Assembly (NCBI GenBank): GCA_934716995.1
Contig: CAKUYO010000010.1
Coordinates: 1 to 64,000 of the forward strand
Length of the DNA: 64,000 nucleotides
Reading direction: 5' to 3'
Source of the DNA: an uncultured Bacteroidales bacterium
Lineage (GTDB): Bacteria; Bacteroidota; Bacteroidia; Bacteroidales; Paludibacteraceae
The translations under genes and the position numbers were made by a program. Positions 54,001-60,230 of this stretch are shown here, in pieces; position 1 is the stretch's first letter; every line of letters starts with the position of its first letter. A model generated the notes under the pieces. It searched no databases. It saw only the letters and a list, made by a program, of their open reading frames with translations, and had not been told where the DNA came from.

Positions 54001-54229
54001 GGGTGCGCGTCTGCGCCCGATTATGATGACCGTCCTCACGCTGATCTTCGGTATGCTCCCTATGGTGGCGGCTATGGGTGTCGGTGCCAATGGCAACCGC
54101 AGTCTCGGTACGGGCGTCGTGGGCGGCAGTATCGTCGGAACGCTGGCGCTGCTATTCCTCGTGCCGTCGCTCTTCGTGGTCTTCCAACGCCTCGACGAGA
54201 AACGCCGCAGGAACCGCCGCACGGAATAA
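51092..54229 (+). CDS. RND-type (AcrB/MexB-like) multidrug efflux pump
   Basis: A 1045-aa proton-driven exporter of the hydrophobe/amphiphile family. N-terminus ERPVLSAVISIVIALLGLIG, the porter motif LPIEQYPDIAPP, a TM4 with the proton-relay Asp pair (VLVIGTVVDDSIVVVEAV), a second RND half with RLPLAVIIAVPVGLMGSFL, LLSKTAILITEYA and ARLRPIMMTVLTLIFGMLPM. It has two large periplasmic loops, 12 TMs and a basic C-terminus. Substrates are not predictable; the AcrB-type porter pattern suggests amphiphilic compounds such as bile salts or drugs. Confidence 0.95.
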   Translation: MNVKTFVERPVLSAVISIVIALLGLIGLKTLPIEQYPDIAPPTVMVMTQYYGASAESVQKSVIAPLEEAINGVENMTYMTSTATNTGSAEIYVYFKQGTDPDMAAVNVQNKISSATAQLPSEVKVVGVQAFKRQTSMLQIFTVSSPDDTYDQTFLSNYININIKPELLRIQGVGQMVVLGGNYSMRIWMRPDVMAQYGLVPSDVTAALAEQNIESATGAIGENSPEAYQYTMKYKGRLQTPEEFGQIVIRSTADGEVLRLRDIADIELGEESYGFDGRQNGHHGVQCMVFQTAGSNATEVNNQIDALLAEVQAHAPKGVKITQMMSTNDFLYASIHNVVKTLIEAILLVILIVLLFLQDWRSTLIPFVSIIVSLIGTFAFMVVAGFSINLITLFALVLVIGTVVDDSIVVVEAVHSRFDAGYKNPFQATVYGTKDVAVAIITSSLVFMAVFIPISFIGGTSGVFYRQFGLTMAVAVGISALNALTTCPALCALLLRPKETNIDNLRGYKRWRFRFSDKWNRGFDRLTAWYQRGAAHFVKHPWMSFLTAALGVALMVVLMNTTKTGLVPDEDLGTVMVNIDTPPGSSLATTDDIMREIENRLMTIPEVAELNSTAGYGLISGESSAAGNIILKLRPWDERTRKDQAVNAVIGKVYALTADIKDATVFAMAPAQISGYGTGNALDINLEDKVGGDMHQFYDYAQQFIGALNGRPEISMAFTSFNLNFPQWEVSVDAAKCQRSGITANEVLACLSGYYGGQYVSDFNRFGKVYKVQIMGDPKQRMDERSLDNTFVRLHSGEMAPLSQFITLRRVYGADKLTRFNLYNSISVSAMPADGYSSGDAIRAVKEVAAQVLPSQYAVDYGGITREESQSSNSTTAVIFLICIVFIYLILSALYESFRLPLAVIIAVPVGLMGSFLLTKICGLENNIYLQTGVIMLIGLLSKTAILITEYASERRKAGKSLQDAAVDAAGARLRPIMMTVLTLIFGMLPMVAAMGVGANGNRSLGTGVVGGSIVGTLALLFLVPSLFVVFQRLDEKRRRNRRTE

Positions 54230-54254
54230 CGGAAAAGTGCGTTTTGTTAAGATT

Positions 54255-54335
54255 CCATGGTGCCTTGTGCATTATGCATTGTGCATTGAAAAGTAAGGTG
54301 GATGCGCATAGGATACGCTTATGATAGGCTACCCT
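54255..54335. repeat. 7-bp and 11-bp arrays
   Basis: Heptamers (GCATTAT, GCATTGT, GCATTGA; about 54262-54288), then AAAGTAAGGTGGAT (also at 21309), then two to three 11-bp units of GCATAGGATAC / GCTTATGATAG (54304-54330), like 16874-16912. Confidence 0.8.
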
Positions 54336-54376
54336 TACGCACCTTTCAAAAAGTATCAATTATTAAGATTTCAGAA

Positions 54377-55762
54377 ATGAACAATATACAAAAACGGAAC
54401 ATTTTATTCTTTGTTCTTTGTTCCATATTCTTGGTCTCCTTGTCCTCTTGCGGTATCTACGGCAAGTATAAACCGGTGCAGGACATCGACTCCACGCTCT
54501 ATGGCGACTTGGCTCTGTCCGACACCGCGCAGAGCCTCGGCAATCTCCCGTGGGACGCACTCTTTACCGACCCGCTCCTGCAAGACCTTATCCGCTATGC
54601 GCTCGACAGCAACCTCGACCTGCGCATCGCCCGCGAGCATGTCCTGCAAGCAGAAGCGTCTCTCCGCGGAGCGCAACTTGCCTATCTGCCGTCTGTCAGC
54701 CTTGCCCCGCAAGGCGGTTTCTCGCCGCAGTACAGTATCAAACAAGGCACCTACGACCTCGTAGCCTCTGCCTCATGGGAGATAGACATCTTCGGGCGTA
54801 CGCTCAACTCCCTCCGTGGTGCCAAAGCCGCCAAGCAGCAGGCACTCGACTATGAGCAGGCTTCCCGCTGCGGACTCATCGCCGGCGTGGCGAATGCCTA
54901 CTATACACTCCTTATGCTCGATGCACAGTTGCAGACCGCCGAAGAGAACGAACAGACATGGGCAAAGACCATCAATACCATACGCCGAATGAAAGAGGCG
55001 GGTATGTCCGACGAAGCGGCGGTTACCCAGATGGAAGCCACCTACTATTCCATACAGACAATGGTGCTCGATTTCCGTCAGCAGATACGCCAGACCGAGA
55101 ACGCGCTCTGCCTTATGCTCGGCACCACCTACCGCCCTGTCAAGCGCAGCACGCTCGATGCACAGGTCTTGCCGCAGGATATCGAGGTGGGAGTGCCGGC
55201 CCAACTGCTCTACAACCGCCCCGACGTACGCGCCGCGCAGCAGAATATGGCACGCGCTTTCTATGCCGCCAATCTCTCGCGCAGCAACTGCCTGCCCTCG
55301 CTCAACCTCAGCGGTATGTTCGGCTGGACGAACCATAGTTACAACACTATCATCGACCCGATGACCATGGTATCCAGTCTGGCTGCAAGTCTCGTTGTAC
55401 CCCTGTTCAACTCGGAGCGCAACATTGCGCAGGTCAAGATGGCGAAGTCGCAGCAACAGGAAGCCCTGCTCACGTTCACGCAGACCGTCCTCTCGGCGGG
55501 TAACGAAGTGAATGACGCCCTCCATACCTACCAGACGGCGTATGCCAAATGCGAACTCTACGACAAGCAGGTGGAGGCGCTCAGCCGCGCACAACGCGCC
55601 ACTGCACTCAAGATGCAGTACGGCAGCACCACCTATCTCGAAGTGCTGACCGCCCAAAACAGCCTCCTCACCGCCGAGTTCACCCGTATCAGCAACCGTA
55701 TGGCTCTCCTCCAGTCCCTCGTCTCCCTCTACCACTCCCTCGGCGGCGGCAACGAGTATTGA
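54377..55762 (+). CDS. NodT/TolC-family outer-membrane efflux lipoprotein
   Basis: A 461-aa outer-membrane channel closing the tripartite pump. Signal peptide with lipobox LVSLSSC, then GIYGKYKP; helical repeats of the OEP family include LDLRIAREHVLQAEASLRGAQLAYLPSVSLAPQGG and, in the second half, NRPDVRAAQQNMARAFYAANLSRSNCLPSLNLSGMFGW, ending FTRISNRMALLQSLVSLYHSLGGG. ATG 54377 gives the signal peptide; the frame is open to 54302. The signal peptide coding region (FFVLCS) overlaps heptamer units GTTCTTT at 54404-54425. Confidence 0.92.
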   Translation: MNNIQKRNILFFVLCSIFLVSLSSCGIYGKYKPVQDIDSTLYGDLALSDTAQSLGNLPWDALFTDPLLQDLIRYALDSNLDLRIAREHVLQAEASLRGAQLAYLPSVSLAPQGGFSPQYSIKQGTYDLVASASWEIDIFGRTLNSLRGAKAAKQQALDYEQASRCGLIAGVANAYYTLLMLDAQLQTAEENEQTWAKTINTIRRMKEAGMSDEAAVTQMEATYYSIQTMVLDFRQQIRQTENALCLMLGTTYRPVKRSTLDAQVLPQDIEVGVPAQLLYNRPDVRAAQQNMARAFYAANLSRSNCLPSLNLSGMFGWTNHSYNTIIDPMTMVSSLAASLVVPLFNSERNIAQVKMAKSQQQEALLTFTQTVLSAGNEVNDALHTYQTAYAKCELYDKQVEALSRAQRATALKMQYGSTTYLEVLTAQNSLLTAEFTRISNRMALLQSLVSLYHSLGGGNEY

Positions 55763-55790
55763 TTCCTGCATCCACAAAATATAATTTACC

Positions 55791-55835
55791 CCAAGCCCGC
55801 AGTCAATGATTTGGGTTCATTGACTGCGGGCTTGG
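55791..55835. terminator. Bidirectional terminator between efflux operon and tatC
   Basis: A perfect 19-bp stem (55791-55809 with 55817-55835) around a 7-nt loop. The strands are CCAAGCCCGCAGTCAATGA and its complement. There is no long T run, so it may act partly by convergent collision. Confidence 0.75.
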
Positions 55836-55864
55836 GGCTTGAAAGGCTGTTGTCTGTCTCTATC

Positions 55865-56623
55865 CTACCCTTTCGGCACAAGCAGTATGCTTACCTCGTA
55901 GAGCTGGTATATCGGTACGGAGACGAGCAACAGCGTAAACACGTCTGTGGTGGGGGTGATGACGGCGGCAAGAATGAGTATCACCACTATCACGTGGCGG
56001 CGGTAACGGTGCATCAGCGGGGCGGTCAGCAGTCCCATGCGTCCGAGCGTCCAACAGACGATCGGCACCTCGAACAGCAGCCCCATCAGCAGTGCCAGCG
56101 TCCAGAAAGTGGACATATACGACTGCAACGTAATCTTGTTCGCCACCTCTCCGCTGACCTGATACGTACCCAGGAAACGAAAGGCAAAGGGGAAAATAAC
56201 GCAATAGGACAACGCCACGCCCGCCATAAACAGCAGATACCCCCACCCTACAAGGCGATAGACGTAGTGTTTCTCGCGGGTGTACAACGCAGGGGCGACA
56301 AACCGCAGCAGCGCATACAGGACATACGGCGAGGCGCACAGCAGTCCCACATAGCAGGCAGTCTTGATATGGATAGTGAACTGGTCTGCCAGCCCCGTGT
56401 TGATTATCTCAATGGCTGCCGCAGGAAACGCCATATCGGGCATAATGCGTGCCAGCAGACGGTAAAGAAAAAAGTCGGGACTGTTAGGCGCAAGCAGCAG
56501 CGCAAACAGACCGTCCTTGAAGCAGAACGCCGCCACTGCGCACACCAGCACCACAACGGCTATGCGCACAAGCACACCGCGCAGCACGTCGAGATGTTCC
56601 CAAAACGACATCTGTTGCTCCAT
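55865..56623 (-). CDS. tatC: Sec-independent protein translocase TatC
   Basis: A 252-aa inner-membrane protein with six TMs, the receptor for twin-arginine signal peptides. It starts MSFWEHLDVLRGVLVRI, the conserved SFxEHLxxLR type, and contains LCASPYVLYALLRFVAPALY, FPFAFRFLG and the AAVITPTTDVFTLLLVSVPIYQLYE motif. Last gene of the ferredoxin - aldo/keto reductase - tatA - tatC operon, 11 bp after tatA. A tatB-like gene is absent, as in minimal TatAC systems. Confidence 0.94.
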   Translation of the reverse strand: MEQQMSFWEHLDVLRGVLVRIAVVVLVCAVAAFCFKDGLFALLLAPNSPDFFLYRLLARIMPDMAFPAAAIEIINTGLADQFTIHIKTACYVGLLCASPYVLYALLRFVAPALYTREKHYVYRLVGWGYLLFMAGVALSYCVIFPFAFRFLGTYQVSGEVANKITLQSYMSTFWTLALLMGLLFEVPIVCWTLGRMGLLTAPLMHRYRRHVIVVILILAAVITPTTDVFTLLLVSVPIYQLYEVSILLVPKG

Positions 56624-56634
56624 ATCGGGCGGGG

Positions 56635-56865
56635 TTAGTCTTGCTTGGCGGTTTCCTTGTCCTCCTGTTTGGGGCTTTCCGTCTTGGCGTCGCTCTTAGT
56701 CGGGTCGGCTTTCTCCACCTCGTCCTTGATGTCGTTCATTCCGTCTTTGAAACTGCGCACGCCTTTGCCCAAACCGCGCATCAGTTCGGGTATCTTCTTG
56801 CCGCCGAAGAACAGCAGCACAATGAGTGCGATAAAAATGATTTCGGGTAATCCTATTCCAAACAT
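56635..56865 (-). CDS. tatA: Twin-arginine translocase subunit TatA
   Basis: A 76-aa protein: one N-terminal TM with the invariant Gly-Pro-like region (FGIGLPEIIFIALIVLLFFGG), the amphipathic helix KKIPELMRGLGKGVRSFKDG and an acidic/basic tail. It forms the Tat pore. The ATG at 56865 fits the family; the frame is open further upstream into the reductase gene, but only by overlap. It lies 37 bp after the reductase gene and 11 bp before tatC. Confidence 0.93.
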   Translation of the reverse strand: MFGIGLPEIIFIALIVLLFFGGKKIPELMRGLGKGVRSFKDGMNDIKDEVEKADPTKSDAKTESPKQEDKETAKQD

Positions 56866-56902
56866 ATTGTTAAAGGGTTGATGGTTAAAAAATCGATAGT
56901 TG

Positions 56903-58300
56903 CTACAGTGTGCCTTGTTTGAGTTGCTCGACGTAGCGGTCGATGCGGTGCATCTCATCGGGGATTTGGATGTTCTGCGGGCAATGCTCCACACATTGGC
57001 GGCAACCGATACAATGGTTCGCCTGGCGCAACTTGGGCACGGAACGGTCGTAGCCCACAAGGAAAGCACGGCGGGCACGACGGTACTCGGGGTCTTGCGA
57101 CCGCTGCGGGAGGTTACCCTCGTTGATACAGCGGTTGTAGTGCGAGAATACGGCGGGGATATTGATACCATACGGGCAGGGCATACAGTAGTTGCACTCG
57201 TTGCAGGGTATGGTCTTGAGGTTGTAGATGTCGTCGGCAATCTGCATCAGGAAGGCGTCTTCGTCGGGCGTAACAGGGCGCAGGGGCGAATAGGTATGCA
57301 GGTTCTCGCGGAGATGCTCCATATAGGTCATACCGCTCAGGACGGTCAGCACACCCTCGGGCGTACCCGCGAAACGGAACGCCCACGACGCCACCGACTG
57401 CTCGGGTTCGCGGCTCTTCATCTTGGCGACGATATAATCGGGCACACGCGCCAGCCGTCCGCCGAGGAGCGGCTCCATAATAACCGCCGGGATACCGCGT
57501 TTGTGCAGTTCGCCGTAGAGATACTCGGCATCGGTGTTGCGCGGGTTGATTTCGTTGGCGTAGTGCCAGTCGAGGTAGTTGAGTTCGATTTGCACGAAGT
57601 CCCAATGGTACTTGCCCTCGTCGTGCCAGCGCAAGGCAAGGTCGAAGACGCGTATGTCGCCATGGTAGGAGAAACCGAGGTTGCGGATACGCCCTTTGCG
57701 CTTCTGCTCCACGAGCCAGTTGAGGATACCGTTGTCGATATAGCGTTGGTAGAACTCGTCCATCGGTTTCTGCCCGATGCCGATACCGTGGAGCAGGAGA
57801 TAGTCCACATAGTCGGTCTTGAGTTCGCGGAGCGAGTTCTCGAACATCTCCTGCGAGGCGCGGCGGCTCCATGTGGTGGGGCTGAAGTTGGAGAGTTTGG
57901 TGGCGATGAAATAGGACGACCGCGGGTGGCGGCTGAGGGCTATACCCGTGGCACGCTCGGAACGCCCCTGACAATAGGCGGGCGATGTATCGAAATAGTT
58001 CACGCCGTGCGCCAGGGCATAGTCCACCTGACGGTTGACCATCTCCTGGTCGATAGGCGCATCGCTGTTCTCGCGTCCGCTCGCCCCGCCCTCTACGGGC
58101 AGGCGCATCATACCGTAGCCAAGGAGCGAGACACGGTCGCCCGTGTTGGGATTGGTGCGGTAGGTCATTTGGCTACCGTCGGGTTCGCGGCTTTCGGCGG
58201 GTGTCTGCCCGTCAGTATTGCGACCGGTGCAGGCACTGAGCAAGGCGGACGAAGCGAGTGCCCTGCCGCCTATGGTCTTAAAGAAATCTCGTCTGTTCAT
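56903..58300 (-). CDS. Tat-exported aldo/keto reductase lipoprotein with two 4Fe-4S clusters
   Basis: A 465-aa protein. The N-terminus combines a twin-arginine motif (NRRDFFKTIGG) with a lipobox (LLSAC), so it should be a Tat-exported lipoprotein. The aldo/keto reductase barrel has FDTSPAY, the catalytic Tyr in AYCQGRSERA, the Lys in FIATKLSN and the His in YLLLHGIG. The C-terminal ferredoxin region holds CNECNYCMPCP and CIGCRQCVEHCP. Soluble NADPH is not expected outside the cytoplasm, so electrons probably come from the adjacent membrane ferredoxin protein. Substrate unknown. It starts 10 bp after that gene and is followed by tatA. Confidence 0.88.
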   Translation of the reverse strand: MNRRDFFKTIGGRALASSALLSACTGRNTDGQTPAESREPDGSQMTYRTNPNTGDRVSLLGYGMMRLPVEGGASGRENSDAPIDQEMVNRQVDYALAHGVNYFDTSPAYCQGRSERATGIALSRHPRSSYFIATKLSNFSPTTWSRRASQEMFENSLRELKTDYVDYLLLHGIGIGQKPMDEFYQRYIDNGILNWLVEQKRKGRIRNLGFSYHGDIRVFDLALRWHDEGKYHWDFVQIELNYLDWHYANEINPRNTDAEYLYGELHKRGIPAVIMEPLLGGRLARVPDYIVAKMKSREPEQSVASWAFRFAGTPEGVLTVLSGMTYMEHLRENLHTYSPLRPVTPDEDAFLMQIADDIYNLKTIPCNECNYCMPCPYGINIPAVFSHYNRCINEGNLPQRSQDPEYRRARRAFLVGYDRSVPKLRQANHCIGCRQCVEHCPQNIQIPDEMHRIDRYVEQLKQGTL

Positions 58301-58310
58301 AGTCTTGCTG

Positions 58311-59801
58311 CTAAATGGTCCGGTGTACTTCGTTGCCCTCCACGTAGATAGCACTGAACGGGCGTGCGGGGCAGAGGTTCTCGCAGGCACCGCAACCGAT
58401 ACAGCGCTCGGTATTGACGGACGGCACGGCGTGGGCGTAGCCGTCGATATGCACCATCGTGATAGCCCCCGACGGGCAGTGGCGGGCGCAGTTGCCGCAT
58501 TCTACATCGTCGGTAAGCGGCACACAGTTCTTGCGCACCCATACGGCGTGCCCTATCTGCGTGGCGGACTTGTCCTCGCGGGTGATAGGACGGATAGCCC
58601 CTGCGGGGCAGACCTCGCTGCAACGGGTGCACTCGGGGCGGCAGTAGCCGCGTTCGTAGGACATCACGGGTTGCATCAGCGTAAGCATATCCTGCGAAGG
58701 GCGCAGCACGTCATTCGGGCAGGCGGAGACGCAGAGTTGGCAGGCGGTGCAGTGCTTTGCCATATTCTTTGCCGAGAGCGACCCGGGCGGGGTGACAGGC
58801 GTGAGACGCTTGGGGGCGACCTTGTCCTCTATGACAGCCAGACCGCCGTCAATCTTTTTCTTCTCCTGCGCCAAGGCGGCAGCAGACGTGGCGATAGCCG
58901 CACCGACCAGGAAACTGCGGCGGGAAGTATCCGCCGGTTCCGTGCTTTTTTGGGGCGTGTCCGCAGGCTGTTTGCGCAGTGGGGTATGCGTGTAGCGGAG
59001 CGCATCGTGGCGGCATTTGTCCAGGCAGTTGCCGCACGTGACGCAACGCGAATAGTCGATGGTATGATTGGTGGCATCAATACAAGCCGCCTTGCAACTG
59101 CGCTCGCAGAGGTGGCAGCCGTTGCATTTGTCGGTATCGATATGCACTTTGAACCACGAGAAACGCGCCAGAAAACTGAGCATGGTGCCGACAGGGCAGA
59201 TGGTGTTGCAGTAGGTGCGCCCGTTGCGCCAGGCAAGGACGAACAGCACCACGAGAGTGGTCAGCGCGACGCCGAAAGTAACCCAACTGCGCACCCATAC
59301 TTCTTTGTCATAGACGGCGTAACTGCCCGCACGCCCGGCGAGGTAGGCGATGCTGTTGTTCGCCCAGTCGTAGAGGGGCATCAGGAGGTTCTGCACCATA
59401 CGTCCGTAGGCACTGTACGGCGCAAGCAATGCCACGAAAGAGCCCACGCCCGCTATCATCGCCACGATGAAGAGTGCCAGCACGGTATAGCGCAGCCACG
59501 ACTTGGCGGGGGAATAGGAGAAACGGTATTTCTTTTTCTTGCGCAGCCCGCTGAACCACGAGATGATGTCCTGGAAGATACCGAGAGGACAAATAACCGA
59601 GCAATAGACACGCCCGAATACGAGCGTGAGCAACACTAACGCCACCACCACGCCCACATTGAGCGACAAGAGGGCGGGCAGGAACTGTATCTTGGCGAGC
59701 CAGCCGAACCAGCGGTGCAACGTGCCGGTATAGTCCAGAAACAGGGCGGTCAGCAGCACAAAGACGATGGCGGCAAGGGCAATACGTATCTTGCGGAACA
59801 T
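58311..59801 (-). CDS. NapH-like membrane ferredoxin fused to a Tat-type polyferredoxin
   Basis: A 496-aa protein. Residues 1-215 hold four TMs with the NapH-type cysteine pairs VYCSVICP (67/71) and TYCNTICP (198/202). Two 4Fe-4S ferredoxin motifs follow (cysteines about 226-240 and 253-263). At 293-311 a second, internal twin-arginine signal appears: SRRSFLVGAAIATSAAALA. After it come four more cysteine clusters (351-361, 387-398, 426-442, 467-477), resembling a NapG-like exported polyferredoxin. It looks like a NapH-NapG fusion that spans the membrane twice by different routes. First gene of the operon with the reductase, tatA and tatC. Confidence 0.85.
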   Translation of the reverse strand: MFRKIRIALAAIVFVLLTALFLDYTGTLHRWFGWLAKIQFLPALLSLNVGVVVALVLLTLVFGRVYCSVICPLGIFQDIISWFSGLRKKKKYRFSYSPAKSWLRYTVLALFIVAMIAGVGSFVALLAPYSAYGRMVQNLLMPLYDWANNSIAYLAGRAGSYAVYDKEVWVRSWVTFGVALTTLVVLFVLAWRNGRTYCNTICPVGTMLSFLARFSWFKVHIDTDKCNGCHLCERSCKAACIDATNHTIDYSRCVTCGNCLDKCRHDALRYTHTPLRKQPADTPQKSTEPADTSRRSFLVGAAIATSAAALAQEKKKIDGGLAVIEDKVAPKRLTPVTPPGSLSAKNMAKHCTACQLCVSACPNDVLRPSQDMLTLMQPVMSYERGYCRPECTRCSEVCPAGAIRPITREDKSATQIGHAVWVRKNCVPLTDDVECGNCARHCPSGAITMVHIDGYAHAVPSVNTERCIGCGACENLCPARPFSAIYVEGNEVHRTI

Positions 59802-60230
59802 TTGTCTTAATTCTTAAATTAATGGTTCGATTATATGGTTAATTATATGTTTCAAAATTCACGTCTAATTATACGTTAATTAACGTTTGTTCAATGTAAG
59901 CAATTTGTCTTACTTTGCCGCCATAGGCGAATAAGATTTATGGCAATTTATGGATGTAAAAACAAAGATTTACTTAGATTTCTTGCCGCTTTGCGGCAAA
60001 GGAGTCTTTATCTCGAACTCACGTTAATTAACGTCAGTTCTATATAATGTGGAAATGTAAAATTTTATGGTTAATTTATGGTTATACAGCGTAACCATCC
60101 GTTCAATATAGCCCCGATAATGCCGTTTGGTGGTCAATTTAATGGCTATTATGCTGTTATCTGTTGTTTAATAGTTGTTGTCAGTTGTTGACCACAAAAG
60201 TCTCTTTCTGTTATATCAAACTCACGTTAA
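59802..60230. other. Repeat-rich gap upstream of the Tat redox operon
   Basis: No gene. It contains three copies of the palindrome ACGTTAATTAACGT (59873-59886, 60021-60034, 60224-60237) and copy 2 of the 85-bp dispersed repeat (59920-60003). AATGGTTAATTATATGG-like near-repeats fill the rest. No consensus promoter was found. Confidence 0.75.
59920..60003. repeat. About 85-bp dispersed repeat, copy 2 (inverted)
   Basis: The reverse complement matches 30001-30085 with only a handful of differences, including the GCCGCAAAGCGGC hairpin and the TTATTCGCCTA end. Confidence 0.85.

Noticed and set aside
58218..59639. 473-codon open frame antisense to the ferredoxin gene
   Set aside because: The opposite strand has regularly spaced ferredoxin cysteines; this frame is Ala/Arg/His-rich noise.
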